Shown one piece after another: positions 1-13,212 of a stretch of 64,000 nt of DNA (position 1 is the stretch's first letter; each line of letters opens with the position of its first letter). The position numbers and the translations under genes are program-made. The stretch spans positions 1,513,973-1,577,972 of the forward strand of contig NZ_JACGWV010000002.1 in the NCBI RefSeq assembly GCF_014137995.1. Direction: 5' to 3'. A model generated the notes under the pieces. The model had not been told where the DNA came from. It saw only the letters and a program-made list of their open reading frames with translations, and made no database searches. The stretch is from Promicromonospora sukumoe (GTDB lineage Bacteria; Actinomycetota; Actinomycetes; Actinomycetales; Cellulomonadaceae).

Positions 1-1
1 T

Positions 2-2122
<2,121 letters not shown>

Positions 2123-2217
2123 TGGGGCGCGTCGCCGTGGGGTCCGACAGGGCCCCGCGGCGTCCCCCGCACGCGACGAAGTGACACGCCCAGCGGCGTG
2201 GAAAGGAAGTAAAGACG

Positions 2218-4877
<2,660 letters not shown>

Positions 4878-4878
<1 letters not shown>

Positions 4879-6155
4879 TGACGAGTGACAAGAACGGGCC
4901 CGTGCGCATCGCGACGCCTGCGCTCGAAGAAGACCTGGAGATCACCCGGGATCGTAAGGCCGTGACGGAGGACAAGGCCCCGGCCGCGACCCCGGACACG
5001 GAACCGGCAGGGGCCGGTTCGGAGAAGGGCTCCGCGTCGAACGGCTCGGCCACGGCCAGGCCGGCCGGCGCCGGGAGCACGTCGAACGGAGCCGCTGCCG
5101 GCGCCGCGCAGGGCAAGGGCGGCGAGAAGCTCTCCGAGCCGGTCGTGGTGGCCTCCCCGGCGGCGAAGACGGACCAGCCCAAGCCGGAGAGCAAGTCGGC
5201 GAAGCCGGCCGCACCCGCTGACTCCAGCACGGACGTGCCCACGACGGGCGGGGTCTGGCGCTCCGCCTACGAGGCGGGCAAGTCGGGCAAGGAGCAGAAG
5301 TCTCCGCAGGCGGGACAGCCCACCGCGTCGTCGAACGGCGAGGCCAAGGAGACCGCGGGGCTCGGCTCGGCGATCGGACGCGCCTCGGGGAAGAACGACG
5401 CCTCGGCGTCGCAAGCCTCCCCCGCCACGGAACCTGACGCGAAGTCCTGGAACCGAGTCCCCGCACCCGGCACCCCCGGGAGCACGCCGGCGGCCGCGCC
5501 GGCGGGAGCCGCGGACGGCGTGAAGGCCGGCGCGATGAAGGCCGCTCAGGCCGCTCTCGACGCGGCCCGCAGCGCGGCGAAGAAGGTGTCCTCGATCATG
5601 CCTGACGACGAGGGGCAGACGGCGTCGGCCCAGAACGAGCCCAAGCCGCGGCCCGAGATGCACTACACGGCCGCCGGCGTCCGCGGCACCGCGACGCCGG
5701 TCGGTGCGACCGCCGACGGCGTGCCGGGCCAGCAGGCGCCGGCACAGCCGGCGTCGGCCCCGACGCCCGAGGCGCCGCGTCCGGCTCCGGCCGGCCCGCG
5801 CCGGGTGCGTCTCGCGCTCTCCCGGGTGGACCCGTGGTCCGTCATGAAGCTCGCCTTCCTGCTGGCCGTCGCCGTCGCGATCATGACCGTGGTCGCCACC
5901 GCGGTGTTCTGGTCGGTGCTGAACAGCCTCGGCGTGTTCACCACGGTGCAGAGCTTCGTGGAGGACGCCGTCGGCCCGCAGAGCAACGTGAACCTCACGC
6001 AGTTCGTGGAGTTCCCCCGCGTCATCTCCCTGGCGACCCTGATCAGCATCTGCAACATCGTGCTGCTGACGGCCATCGCGACGATCATGGCGTTCCTGTA
6101 CAACATCACGGCAGCACTCGTCGGCGGCGTGCACATGACGCTGACCGACGACTGA
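4878..6155 (+). CDS. DUF3566 transmembrane protein
   Basis: Actinobacterial membrane protein that normally sits directly after gyrA. The first 310 or so residues are a disordered Ala/Lys/Pro/Ser/Gly-rich region of low complexity. The C-terminal DUF3566 domain (about 310-425) has two hydrophobic helices: one near residues 322-345 and a second near 380-410. Both end with short charged loops. No enzymatic motif is visible. The start codon overlaps the gyrA stop by one base. A role at the membrane near the origin or septum has been proposed for relatives, but nothing in this sequence proves it. Confidence 0.88.
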
Positions 6156-6231
6156 CCAGCGCTGCCAGAGCGTTCCTGTGCGTTCTCACGCACGGCTCGG
6201 CGCACGTCACACCGCGGACCATCATTTCGGT

Positions 6232-6261
6232 TTGGGACATCGTCCCGACCTGGGGTAATCT
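6232..6261 (+). promoter_or_regulatory. putative tRNA-Ile promoter
   Basis: A TTGGGA box (6232-6237) and a TAATCT box (6256-6261) are separated by 18 bases and lie 34 bases before the tRNA-Ile gene. This is a plausible sigma-70-type promoter for the tRNA genes and the DLW-39 gene. Confidence 0.5.
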
Positions 6262-6294
6262 CCAGTGTCGCAAGAGCGTGCGTAACGCTCGTCC

Positions 6295-6368
6295 GGGGCT
6301 ATAGCTCAGACGGTTAGAGCGCTTCCCTGATAAGGAAGAGGTCGGAGGTTCAAGTCCTCCTAGCCCCA
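6295..6368 (+). tRNA. trnI: tRNA-Ile (GAT)
   Basis: A 74-nt cloverleaf. The acceptor stem GGGGCTA pairs with TAGCCCC, the anticodon stem CTTCC/GGAAG encloses the loop CTGATAA, and the T arm is GGAGG/CCTCC around TTCAAGT. The anticodon GAT is at 6329-6331. The 3' CCA is not encoded. Confidence 0.97.
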
Positions 6369-6403
6369 CTCCCGGACCTGCAGAGGCTCCCCAGGAGGAA
6401 CTC

Positions 6404-6523
6404 GTGAAGAAGCTGCTGATAGTGCTGCTGGCGGCCGGCGCCGGCTACGTTCTCTGGCGCAAGCTGAGTGAGGACGCGGCTGGCCGCGATCTCTGGTCCG
6501 AGGTCACCGACTCGATCGACTGA
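6404..6523 (+). CDS. DLW-39 family small protein
   Basis: A 39-residue protein placed between the tRNA-Ile and tRNA-Ala genes. It begins with a short hydrophobic helix (KKLLIVLLAAGAGYVLW). It then carries a charged segment containing the DLW motif (GRDLWSEVTD) that names the family. The GTG start has AGGAGGA 6-12 bases upstream. Function is unknown; the size and position between these tRNA genes match the family in Actinobacteria. It is likely a membrane-associated peptide. Confidence 0.85.
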   Translation: MKKLLIVLLAAGAGYVLWRKLSEDAAGRDLWSEVTDSID

Positions 6524-6535
6524 GCGGCCCTCACC

Positions 6536-6608
6536 GGGGCCATGGCGCAATTGGTAGCGCACCTGCTTTGCAAGCAGGGGGTTGGGGGTTCGAGTCCCCC
6601 TGGCTCCA
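6536..6608 (+). tRNA. trnA: tRNA-Ala (TGC)
   Basis: A 73-nt cloverleaf. The acceptor arms GGGGCCA and TGGCTCC include the G3-U70 wobble that identifies alanine tRNA. The anticodon TGC (6569-6571) lies in the loop TTTGCAA. CCA is not encoded. Confidence 0.97.
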
Positions 6609-6620
6609 CCCCACAGACCG

Positions 6621-6645
6621 AAGCCCGGATTCGTCCGGGCTTTTG
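6621..6645 (+). terminator. intrinsic terminator after tRNA-Ala
   Basis: A 9-bp stem, AAGCCCGGA (6621-6629) with TCCGGGCTT (6634-6642), closes a TTCG tetraloop and runs into a short T tract. Confidence 0.85.
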
Positions 6646-6893
6646 TCGTTCCCGGGCTCTGTCGCCGCACGCCGAGAGCCGGGCCCGCCGCCGTCTCTCA
6701 TGGTCGGCCGTCCCGCGTCAGCGATTCCACGTACGCCCTCCTGAGGGGATACCCGTAGGTTCGGGCCGTTCTGCGAATTTTTCACCCTTGATCTGCTCCG
6801 GGCTACTGACACGGCAGGACCCCTTCCATATCGTCGATCGCGAGGGGCAGCACCACCCAACTGTTCGGCCCCTCGTGATCTGAGGAGGACAGC

Positions 6894-8096
6894 GTGTCCC
6901 TGACCAGGAAGCTCGTCGGCACTGCCGCCGCACTGACCGCAGCCCTGTCGGCTGCCGTGGTCGCCACGCCGACAGCCACCGCAGTACCCGACACCATCCC
7001 GCTGACCATCACCAACGACTCCGGTCGCGGCGACCAGGTGTTCATCTACGTCCTGGGCGAGACCGGCGGCCAGCTCGGCTACGCCGACGCCGAGGGGACG
7101 TTCCACCCCTGGCCGGACGCCGGGAGCGCACCCGAGCCGGCGCCCGACGCGTCGATCGCCGGGCCCGCGGACGGGCAGGACGTCACGATCCAGATGCCCA
7201 AGCTGTCCGGCCGGGTGTACTTCTCGTACGGCAGCAAGCTCGACTTCAAGATCGTCAACGACGGCCAGCTCGTGCAGCCGGCCGTGCAGAACCCGAGCGA
7301 CCCGAACCGGGACACCCTGTTCAACTGGACGGAGTACACGCTCAACGACTCGGGCCTGTGGATCAACAGCACCCAGGTCGACTTCTTCTCGGCCCCGTAC
7401 CAGACGGGTCTGCGCTCCTCGAGCGGCGAGCTGATGCGTACCGGCATGCTCAAGCCCGACGGCTGGGACAACGTCGTCACGTCGCTCTCGCAGCAGGACG
7501 GCTGGGACGGCCTCGCGCAGACCGGACCTGACGGTTCAGTGCTCCGGGTCCTCTCGCCCGGCCACGGCGTCGGCACGGGCCAGGTCGACGCGAACATCCT
7601 GTCCGACTACGTCGACCGGGTCTGGAGCAAGTACTCGAGCGAGACGCTCACCGTCGTGCCCTACGGCGACCAGCCGGAGAAGAAGTTCCTCGGCGCGGTC
7701 TCGGGCGACACCATGACGTTCACCGACACCTCGGGCGCAGTGGTGACCACGTTCCCGAAGCCGTCGGGCGAGTCCATCTTCGGCTGCGCGGGTGACCTGG
7801 CGGCGCCGAACGACGACATCGGCGCCATCGCGCGCACACTGTGCGCCGGGTTCAACCGGTCCTCGCTGCTCGACAGCAGCACCCAGCCCACCCAGGACCC
7901 GGCCGGCTTCTACCAGGACTCGGTGACGAACTACTACGCCAAGTACATCCACGAGCAGATGGCGGACGGCAAGGCGTACGCATTCGCGTTCGACGACGTC
8001 GTCGCGCAGGAGTCACTGGTGCATGACGGTGACCCGACCGAGGCGTTCATCCAGCTCGACCCGTTCTCGGGATCGGCCACACCGATCGGCGGCTGA
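6894..8096 (+). CDS. secreted GH64 family beta-1,3-glucanase
   Basis: Probable extracellular endo-beta-1,3-glucanase of glycoside hydrolase family 64 (laminaripentaose-producing type), acting on fungal or algal beta-1,3-glucan. Residues 1-30 form a signal peptide ending ATATA. The mature protein has the family fold features, including FNWTEYTLN and QVDFFSAPY. Their acidic residues E147 and D163 have the same 16-residue spacing as the catalytic Glu/Asp pair known in the family. There is no carbohydrate-binding module; 400 aa is close to a single catalytic unit. The GTG start has GAGGAGGA just upstream. It stands alone between tRNA-Ala and a convergent membrane-protein gene. Confidence 0.85.
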   Translation: MSLTRKLVGTAAALTAALSAAVVATPTATAVPDTIPLTITNDSGRGDQVFIYVLGETGGQLGYADAEGTFHPWPDAGSAPEPAPDASIAGPADGQDVTIQMPKLSGRVYFSYGSKLDFKIVNDGQLVQPAVQNPSDPNRDTLFNWTEYTLNDSGLWINSTQVDFFSAPYQTGLRSSSGELMRTGMLKPDGWDNVVTSLSQQDGWDGLAQTGPDGSVLRVLSPGHGVGTGQVDANILSDYVDRVWSKYSSETLTVVPYGDQPEKKFLGAVSGDTMTFTDTSGAVVTTFPKPSGESIFGCAGDLAAPNDDIGAIARTLCAGFNRSSLLDSSTQPTQDPAGFYQDSVTNYYAKYIHEQMADGKAYAFAFDDVVAQESLVHDGDPTEAFIQLDPFSGSATPIGG

Positions 8097-8141
8097 CGCC
8101 GGTCCGCCCGTCGCCCCGCGTCGGGCGCTCAAGCAGAAGAC

Positions 8142-8174
8142 AGGAGGGCCCGGCCGAGTCGGCCGGGCCCTCCT
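8142..8174. terminator. bidirectional terminator
   Basis: AGGAGGGCCCGGCC (8142-8155) pairs perfectly with GGCCGGGCCCTCCT (8161-8174) around a 5-base loop. It lies between the convergent glucanase gene and the minus-strand gene ending at 8198. Confidence 0.75.
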
Positions 8175-8197
8175 GGTGTGCGTGGGGACGAGCAGGG

Positions 8198-9214
8198 TCA
8201 GCTGCCCTGCTTGCTCTCCCCGGGCGGAACCTGGTCCACGACCGGCTCGTCCTTGACGGGCGGAGCCGGCTTGGCGTCCTTCGGGTCCGTGGCCTTCGCC
8301 GGCGGCTCGGTGGAGCTGTCGCCGGGACGGCCGGCCTTCTGCGCGGCGTCCGACGCCGCGCTGCTCGCCTTCTGCGCCGTGGACTTCGCGGCGTCGATGA
8401 CGGGAGCGGCCTTCTCCTTGGCGGCGTCGATCACCGGGGCGGCCTTCTCGAGCACCGGACCGGCCTTCTCCTTCGCCGCCTCGAACGCGGGGCTCGCGGC
8501 CGAATAGGCCCGGGCACCGAGGTCCTTGGCCGTCTGTGCGGCCTTGGCCCCCGCCTCCTTGCCCTTCGCGACGACGGAACCCGCCGCTGAGCCGACGCCG
8601 GAGGAGTGCTTGGCGGCGCCGTCGGAGTAGTCGGCCCCGGAGCTCTGCTCCCAGGGCTCGGCCCACGGGTCGGTCTGGGGCTGTGCGCGCTTCCAGAAGA
8701 CGTAGCCCGCGACGGCTGCGCCGCCCGCGGCCAGCGCGATGAGCCAGCCCTTCTTGGAGCCCTTCTTGCTGGCCTTGTCCGCCGCGTCCGTGACGCTCGC
8801 GGCGAGTGCGGCGGTCTTGCCCTGTGCCACCGCGGCGTTGTCCGCTGCGGCGTTGAACGCGGAGACCATCTTCGGGAGCAGGTCGTCCACGAGCTTGTCG
8901 TGCGCGGTGTCGATCAGCGGCGCTGCCTTGCCCGCCACCTTCTCGACCTGGGGCGCGGCGGCCTGCAGGCTGTCCTGCCAGGCCTTCTCCGCGCGCGGTG
9001 TCAGCCAGGCGATGAAGTCGTGCACGCGTGGCTGGGCCCAGTCCTTCGCGTTCGAGGCCCGGTCCTTGGCCTGGGCCGCGAACGACCCGGCCTGTGTCGC
9101 GGCCTTGGAGCTGACGTCGGAAAGCAGAGCACTGGCCTCCGCGGCCCTCTCCTTGACCTTCTCGGTGTCGATCTTGCTCGTGTCCACGTAGTCGGTCACC
9201 TTCTTGCGGGTCAT
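8198..9214 (-). CDS. apolipoprotein-like single-pass membrane protein
   Basis: A 338-residue protein of unrecognised family. Residues 1-150 are Ala/Lys-rich and amphipathic. One hydrophobic helix follows at about 156-173, bounded by KKGSKKG and WKR. After it come the motif DPWAEPW (182-188) and a second Ala/Lys-rich segment. That segment repeats AAKEKAAPVIDAAK-like 11-13-residue units, then ends in a Pro/Asp/Lys tail. The repeats resemble LEA or apolipoprotein helices that lie on membranes. I placed the start at the ATG preceded by GGGGGGAG; longer in-frame extensions look non-coding. Function is not known. Confidence 0.75.
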   Translation of the reverse strand: MTRKKVTDYVDTSKIDTEKVKERAAEASALLSDVSSKAATQAGSFAAQAKDRASNAKDWAQPRVHDFIAWLTPRAEKAWQDSLQAAAPQVEKVAGKAAPLIDTAHDKLVDDLLPKMVSAFNAAADNAAVAQGKTAALAASVTDAADKASKKGSKKGWLIALAAGGAAVAGYVFWKRAQPQTDPWAEPWEQSSGADYSDGAAKHSSGVGSAAGSVVAKGKEAGAKAAQTAKDLGARAYSAASPAFEAAKEKAGPVLEKAAPVIDAAKEKAAPVIDAAKSTAQKASSAASDAAQKAGRPGDSSTEPPAKATDPKDAKPAPPVKDEPVVDQVPPGESKQGS

Positions 9215-9337
9215 GTAACTCCCCCCGAACTGTTCAATACTCCTCAAGGTGCCACTCTGCCATCGCCTGACCTTACTGGCGAGGGCGGCGCGACGACGGT
9301 GCAGCATCTGCGGCCTCCTCCGTGGGAGGATTGATAC

Positions 9338-9877
9338 ATGTTCGCAATCCTGCACACCACCTCCGGTGACATCCGCATCGAGCTCTTCCCGAACCACGCG
9401 CCCAAGACTGTCGAGAACTTCGTCGGCCTCGCGACGGGTGAGAAGGCCTGGACGGACCCGCGCACGGGCGAGGAGCGCAAGGACCCGTTCTACGACGGCC
9501 TGATCTTCCACCGCGTCATCGACGACTTCATGATCCAGGGCGGGTGCCCGCTCGGGACGGGAACCGGCGGCCCGGGGTACACGTTCAACGACGAGATCCA
9601 CCCCGAGCTCCAGTTCAACGAGAAGTACATCCTCGCGATGGCCAACGCCGGCAAGCGCCGGAACCCGGTCACCGGGGAGATCGAGGGCACCAACGGCTCC
9701 CAGTTCTTCCTCACCACCGCCGAGACCCCGTGGCTGAACGGCAAGCACACGATCTTCGGCAAGGTCGCGGACGACGCGTCGCGTGAGGTCGTCGACAAGG
9801 TCGGCAAGACGCGCACGCGTCCCGGCGACCGTCCCGTCGAGGACATCACCATCGAGTCCGTCACCATCGAGCCCTGA
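9338..9877 (+). CDS. ppiA: cyclophilin-type peptidyl-prolyl isomerase
   Basis: Cytoplasmic prolyl isomerase of the cyclophilin family (179 aa, no signal peptide). Active-site signatures are clear: FHRVIDDFMIQGG, NGSQFFLTT and WLNGKHTIFG. A short insertion around KAWTDPRTGEERKDP is typical of actinobacterial members. The ATG is preceded by GGGAGGA. It is followed on the same strand by the rhomboid gene, the usual neighbour in this origin-proximal block. Confidence 0.95.
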   Translation: MFAILHTTSGDIRIELFPNHAPKTVENFVGLATGEKAWTDPRTGEERKDPFYDGLIFHRVIDDFMIQGGCPLGTGTGGPGYTFNDEIHPELQFNEKYILAMANAGKRRNPVTGEIEGTNGSQFFLTTAETPWLNGKHTIFGKVADDASREVVDKVGKTRTRPGDRPVEDITIESVTIEP

Positions 9878-9885
9878 GCCCTGGC

Positions 9886-9923
9886 GGCGCTCCGCCGTCG
9901 TACCGGCGCTCCGCCGTCGGACC
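9886..9923. repeat. 19-bp tandem duplication
   Basis: Two head-to-tail copies of GGCGCTCCGCCGTCGnACC (9886-9904 and 9905-9923) differ at one base. They occupy the gap between ppiA and the rhomboid gene. Confidence 0.8.
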
Positions 9924-9975
9924 GGACCCGCACGACCTGAGCACCGATGACCGAGGGGACTGAGGACGTATCGCG

Positions 9976-10857
9976 ATGAACGACCCGGCCGCCGAGGAGC
10001 CGACCGAGGCCGCGGCTCCCGTCTGCCCGCGACACCCCGACCGGGTGTCCTACGTGCGCTGCCAGCGCTGTGGCCGGCCGACGTGCCCCGAGTGCCAACG
10101 GCCGGCCGCGGTCGGCATCCAGTGCGTGGACTGCGTCCGGGAGTCGAAGCGCGCCGCCCCGCGCATCCGGACGGTCTTCGGCGGCACGGCGACGACCACC
10201 ACCGCCAACGGCCGGCCGGTCGTCACGCTGACGATCATCGGCATCTGCGTGGTGAGCTGGCTGCTGCAGCTGGTGACGGGAGGTGCGTGGACGCACGCGC
10301 TGTGGTTCTGGCCCTGGGGTGGAGCGGTCGAGCCGTGGCGTTTCCTCACGGCGTCGTTCCTGCACTCCACGTCGCCGCTGCACATCCTGTTCAACATGTA
10401 CGCCCTGTGGATAACGGGCCAGTTCCTCGAGCCTCTGCTCGGCCGGGCGCGGTTCACGGTCCTGTGCCTGCTCTCCGCGGTGGGCGGCTCGGTCGGCGTG
10501 CTGCTCCTCGCGGGCGACCCGTTCACGTCGGACGCCTGGGTGACGCCCGTCGTGGGCGCGTCCGGCATGGTGTTCGGCCTGTTCGGCGCGATGCTCCCGG
10601 TGATGCGCCGGCTGGGTCGCAGCATGGGACAGGTGCTCGTCCTGCTCGCGCTCAACGGCGCCATCGGGTTCTTCGTGCCGAACATCTCGTGGCAGGCGCA
10701 CCTGGGCGGGCTGGTCACGGGCGCGCTCGTGGCGACCGCCTACGCGTACGCCCCCAAGGAGCGGCGCGCGCTCGTGGCGTGGGCCGTCCCGGTGGTCGGC
10801 GTGGCCGTCCTGGTCGGCCTGGCGGTGTTCCGCTACGCCTCCGTCGGCGTCCTGTGA
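9976..10857 (+). CDS. rhomboid family intramembrane serine protease
   Basis: Intramembrane protease with an N-terminal zinc-binding, B-box-like region. The cysteine pairs CQRCGRPTCPEC and CVDC lie at about residues 17-55. The rhomboid core follows with about six membrane helices. The catalytic serine is S196 in GASGMVFG and the catalytic histidine is H242 in WQAHLGG, so the Ser-His dyad is intact. Its substrate is unknown. It ends just before a terminator shared with the convergent crgA gene. Confidence 0.93.
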   Translation: MNDPAAEEPTEAAAPVCPRHPDRVSYVRCQRCGRPTCPECQRPAAVGIQCVDCVRESKRAAPRIRTVFGGTATTTTANGRPVVTLTIIGICVVSWLLQLVTGGAWTHALWFWPWGGAVEPWRFLTASFLHSTSPLHILFNMYALWITGQFLEPLLGRARFTVLCLLSAVGGSVGVLLLAGDPFTSDAWVTPVVGASGMVFGLFGAMLPVMRRLGRSMGQVLVLLALNGAIGFFVPNISWQAHLGGLVTGALVATAYAYAPKERRALVAWAVPVVGVAVLVGLAVFRYASVGVL

Positions 10858-10908
10858 ACAGGTCGTCGACGGGGCCGGCGGTGTGGCACCGGTCTCTTTT
10901 CCCCAGCT

Positions 10909-10928
10909 TTACCCACAGCTGTGGATAA
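10909..10928. promoter_or_regulatory. inverted pair of DnaA-box-like 9-mers
   Basis: TTACCCACA (10909-10917) and TGTGGATAA (10920-10928) face each other across two bases. The second is an exact TTATCCACA DnaA box on the minus strand; the first differs from it at one base. The site lies between the convergent rhomboid and crgA genes. Confidence 0.55.
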
Positions 10929-10940
10929 ATGGGTACACAG

Positions 10941-10970
10941 CTCCGCGGCCGCCTCGGTGCGGCCGCGGAG
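10941..10970. terminator. bidirectional terminator between rhomboid gene and crgA
   Basis: CTCCGCGGCCGC (10941-10952) and GCGGCCGCGGAG (10959-10970) form a perfect 12-bp stem with a 6-base loop between two convergent genes. Confidence 0.8.
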
Positions 10971-10979
10971 CCGCCGTTC

Positions 10980-11252
10980 TCAGCGCCAGCGGGTGGTGAG
11001 CCCGAACCCCACGATGATCAGGCCGAAGCCGACCGCGAGGTTCCACTGACCGATCGGCGGGATCGGCAGGCCGAGCTCGGAGCTCGTCAGGTAGTACGTC
11101 ACGATCCAGGCGAGACCCAGGACCATGAGGCCGACCATCACGGGGGCGAGCCAACGCGGGTTGACGGCCTCTCCGGGCAGCGCGACCTTGGCCTCGGCCT
11201 TGTCGGCCTTGGGCGTGACCTTCTTCTTGTTGCGTGACTTCGACTCGGGCAC
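10980..11252 (-). CDS. crgA: cell division protein CrgA
   Basis: Small septation protein (90 aa) that in Actinobacteria interacts with FtsZ, FtsQ, FtsI and related division proteins. The N-terminal 30 residues are basic (SKSRNKKKVTPK). Two membrane helices follow, one with PRWLAPVMVGLMVLG and one with NLAVGFGLIIVGFGL. The first helix is preceded by the typical NPRW motif. The GTG start is supported by AGGAG nine bases upstream. It is transcribed divergently from the DUF881 gene, with an inverted GTGGAC/GTCCAC pair in the shared 144-bp promoter region. Confidence 0.93.
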   Translation of the reverse strand: MPESKSRNKKKVTPKADKAEAKVALPGEAVNPRWLAPVMVGLMVLGLAWIVTYYLTSSELGLPIPPIGQWNLAVGFGLIIVGFGLTTRWR

Positions 11253-11396
11253 GAGGCGGGCTCCTGTCCTGGGGGGTCCGCCCGACGGGTGTGCCGAGCC
11301 GACGTCTGCTTGCTCGTGGACTAGCGTAGTGGTCCACAGCCCGAGTCGTGACCAGACGCGTCCGCGGGTTGGTCGAATGTTGCAGGAGGGACGCGT

Positions 11397-12212
11397 GTGA
11401 CCGGACCCGAGCCGACCTCCGCGCCGTCGCCCAAGGGCGGTGCGGGAGGCTTCCTTGGTGCACTCACCCACGCGCGCTGGCGTTCGTGGCTGAGCGTGGG
11501 CGCCGTCGCCGTGCTCGCCGGCCTCATGTTCAGCGCGAGCGCGCGCCTGGCCGACGGCGGTGGGGCCGACAACCGCGACCCGCAGGACCTCGCGCAGCTC
11601 GTGGACACCGAGACAGGGCGCGTCACCGACCTCACCGAGCGCACCGGCGTGCTGGACCGAGAGATCGAGACGCTGAGCGCCCGTGCCGGTACCGCCGTCC
11701 CCACGCTGGACGACGACCTCGTGCGGCGCGAGGGCGTCGTGTCGGGCACGGAGCCGGTCCAGGGCCCCGGCCTGACCGTGACCCTCGACGACGCGCCGTC
11801 GACGTCGGTGGGCGCGGGTCCGGGCGGCGTCGAGCCGCAGCCGGACGACCTCGTGGTGCACCAGCAGGACCTGCAGCACGTGATCAACGCGCTGTGGGCC
11901 GGCGGGGCCGAGGCGATGACGCTGCAGGGCGAGCGCGTGACGTCGACGTCGGCGTTCCGGTGCTCCGGAAACATCCTCCTGCTGCACGGAAAGGTCTTCT
12001 CACCGCCCTACAAGGTGACGGCAGTGGGAGACCCGGCGAAGATGGAGGCGTCGCTCGACAGGTCCGAGGGTGTGCAGACGTACCTCGAGTACGTGGACTG
12101 GGTACACCTGGGCTGGGACGTGCGACGTAGCGACCACCTGGACCTCCCCGCGTACGACGGCGGCGGTCTGCAGTACGCGACGGTTCCCGATGGTACGGAG
12201 GTCTTTGGATGA
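11397..12212 (+). CDS. DUF881 domain membrane protein
   Basis: Single-pass membrane protein (271 aa) with a cytoplasmic basic N-terminus, a helix near residues 33-50 and a short coiled coil (LVDTETGRVTDL to ETLSARAG). The extracytoplasmic DUF881 domain follows, with recognisable stretches VQGPGLTVTLDD, LQHVINALWAGGAEAM and FRCSGNILLLHG. Function is unknown; the family clusters with division and sortase genes. The GTG start has GCAGGAGG upstream. Its stop overlaps the sortase start (ATGA). Confidence 0.9.
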   Translation: MTGPEPTSAPSPKGGAGGFLGALTHARWRSWLSVGAVAVLAGLMFSASARLADGGGADNRDPQDLAQLVDTETGRVTDLTERTGVLDREIETLSARAGTAVPTLDDDLVRREGVVSGTEPVQGPGLTVTLDDAPSTSVGAGPGGVEPQPDDLVVHQQDLQHVINALWAGGAEAMTLQGERVTSTSAFRCSGNILLLHGKVFSPPYKVTAVGDPAKMEASLDRSEGVQTYLEYVDWVHLGWDVRRSDHLDLPAYDGGGLQYATVPDGTEVFG

Positions 12213-13042
12213 CCCACGCGCAGGCCGGACACAACGTGCCGCTGCCCCAAGAGGTGTTTCCCATCGCGTACCAGCGCGGCCCGTCCGGGATGGGGCCGCG
12301 CAACGCACGCCGCCCCCAGTCGTCGGGAGGCCCGATGCGGCCCGTCGCCTGGCTGATCGGCGTGATGGGCGAGCTCCTGGTGACGGCCGGCCTGGTGCTC
12401 GGGCTGTTCGTGGTGTGGCAGCTCTGGTGGACCGACGTCGAGGGCGCGCGGGCCCAGAGCGAGATCATCGCCGAGATGGACTGGGAGGCCGCCCCGGCCG
12501 GCCCGCAGACCGCCGTCGAGAACCACGGGCCGCCGCCGGTGATGGCGGAGCCGCCGGACGCCGGGACCCTCTTCGCGCAGATGTACATCCCGCGGTTCGG
12601 GGACGACTACGTCAAGCCCGTCGCCGAGGGCACGGACAAGGCCACGGTGCTCGACACCATCGGCATCGGGCACTACGTGGACACCGCGATGCCGGGCGAC
12701 CTCGGCAACTTCGCCGTCGCCGCGCACCGGACCACCTACGGCAAGCCGTTCAACCAGATCGCGGAGCTCAAGAACGGCGACGCGGTCGTGGTCCGTACCG
12801 AGGACACCTGGTACGTCTACAAGGTGACCGAGGCGAAGATCGTCTACCCGCAGAACGTCGAGGTCATCGCGCCGGTCCCCGGTGTCACCAAGGACCAGCC
12901 GATGCCGGAGCTGACGCAGCGGTTCATCACGCTGACGTCCTGCCACCCGATGTTCTCCGCGACCGAGCGGTACATCGTGCACGGCGAGCTGGAGTACTGG
13001 TCGCCCGTGGGCGAGGGCAAGCCGAAGGAGCTGGTGAGCTGA
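12209..13042 (+). CDS. class E sortase
   Basis: Membrane transpeptidase that attaches LAxTG-type surface proteins to peptidoglycan. The cytoplasmic tail is about 45 residues and one membrane helix follows (about 46-72). The sortase beta-barrel carries the full catalytic triad H173 (AAHRTTYG), C245 (LTSCHP) and R254 (ATERYIVHG). None of the secreted proteins in this window has an obvious sorting signal, so its substrates lie elsewhere. The start overlaps the DUF881 stop and its own stop overlaps the next small gene, so three genes form one unit. Confidence 0.93.
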   Translation: MTHAQAGHNVPLPQEVFPIAYQRGPSGMGPRNARRPQSSGGPMRPVAWLIGVMGELLVTAGLVLGLFVVWQLWWTDVEGARAQSEIIAEMDWEAAPAGPQTAVENHGPPPVMAEPPDAGTLFAQMYIPRFGDDYVKPVAEGTDKATVLDTIGIGHYVDTAMPGDLGNFAVAAHRTTYGKPFNQIAELKNGDAVVVRTEDTWYVYKVTEAKIVYPQNVEVIAPVPGVTKDQPMPELTQRFITLTSCHPMFSATERYIVHGELEYWSPVGEGKPKELVS

Positions 13043-13200
13043 TGTACGCGCTCCTGTGGCGGGCCATCCCCGGCCCGGGCTGGTTCAAGCTCGTGGTGTG
13101 CCTCGTGCTCGCCTTCGGCCTGATCGCGGTCTGCTTCACACAGTTCTTCCCGTGGCTCAGCGAGTACATGCCGTTCAACGACACCACCGTCGGCGCCTAG
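13042..13200 (+). CDS. small single-pass membrane protein
   Basis: A 52-residue protein with one central hydrophobic helix (KLVVCLVLAFGLIAVCFTQF) and the tail YMPFNDTTVGA. Its start overlaps the sortase stop (TGATG), so it is probably translated by coupling. Small proteins of this kind are common between the sortase and trpG in Actinobacteria. No function is known. Confidence 0.8.
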   Translation: MYALLWRAIPGPGWFKLVVCLVLAFGLIAVCFTQFFPWLSEYMPFNDTTVGA

Positions 13201-13212
13201 CGGTCCTCGCCG

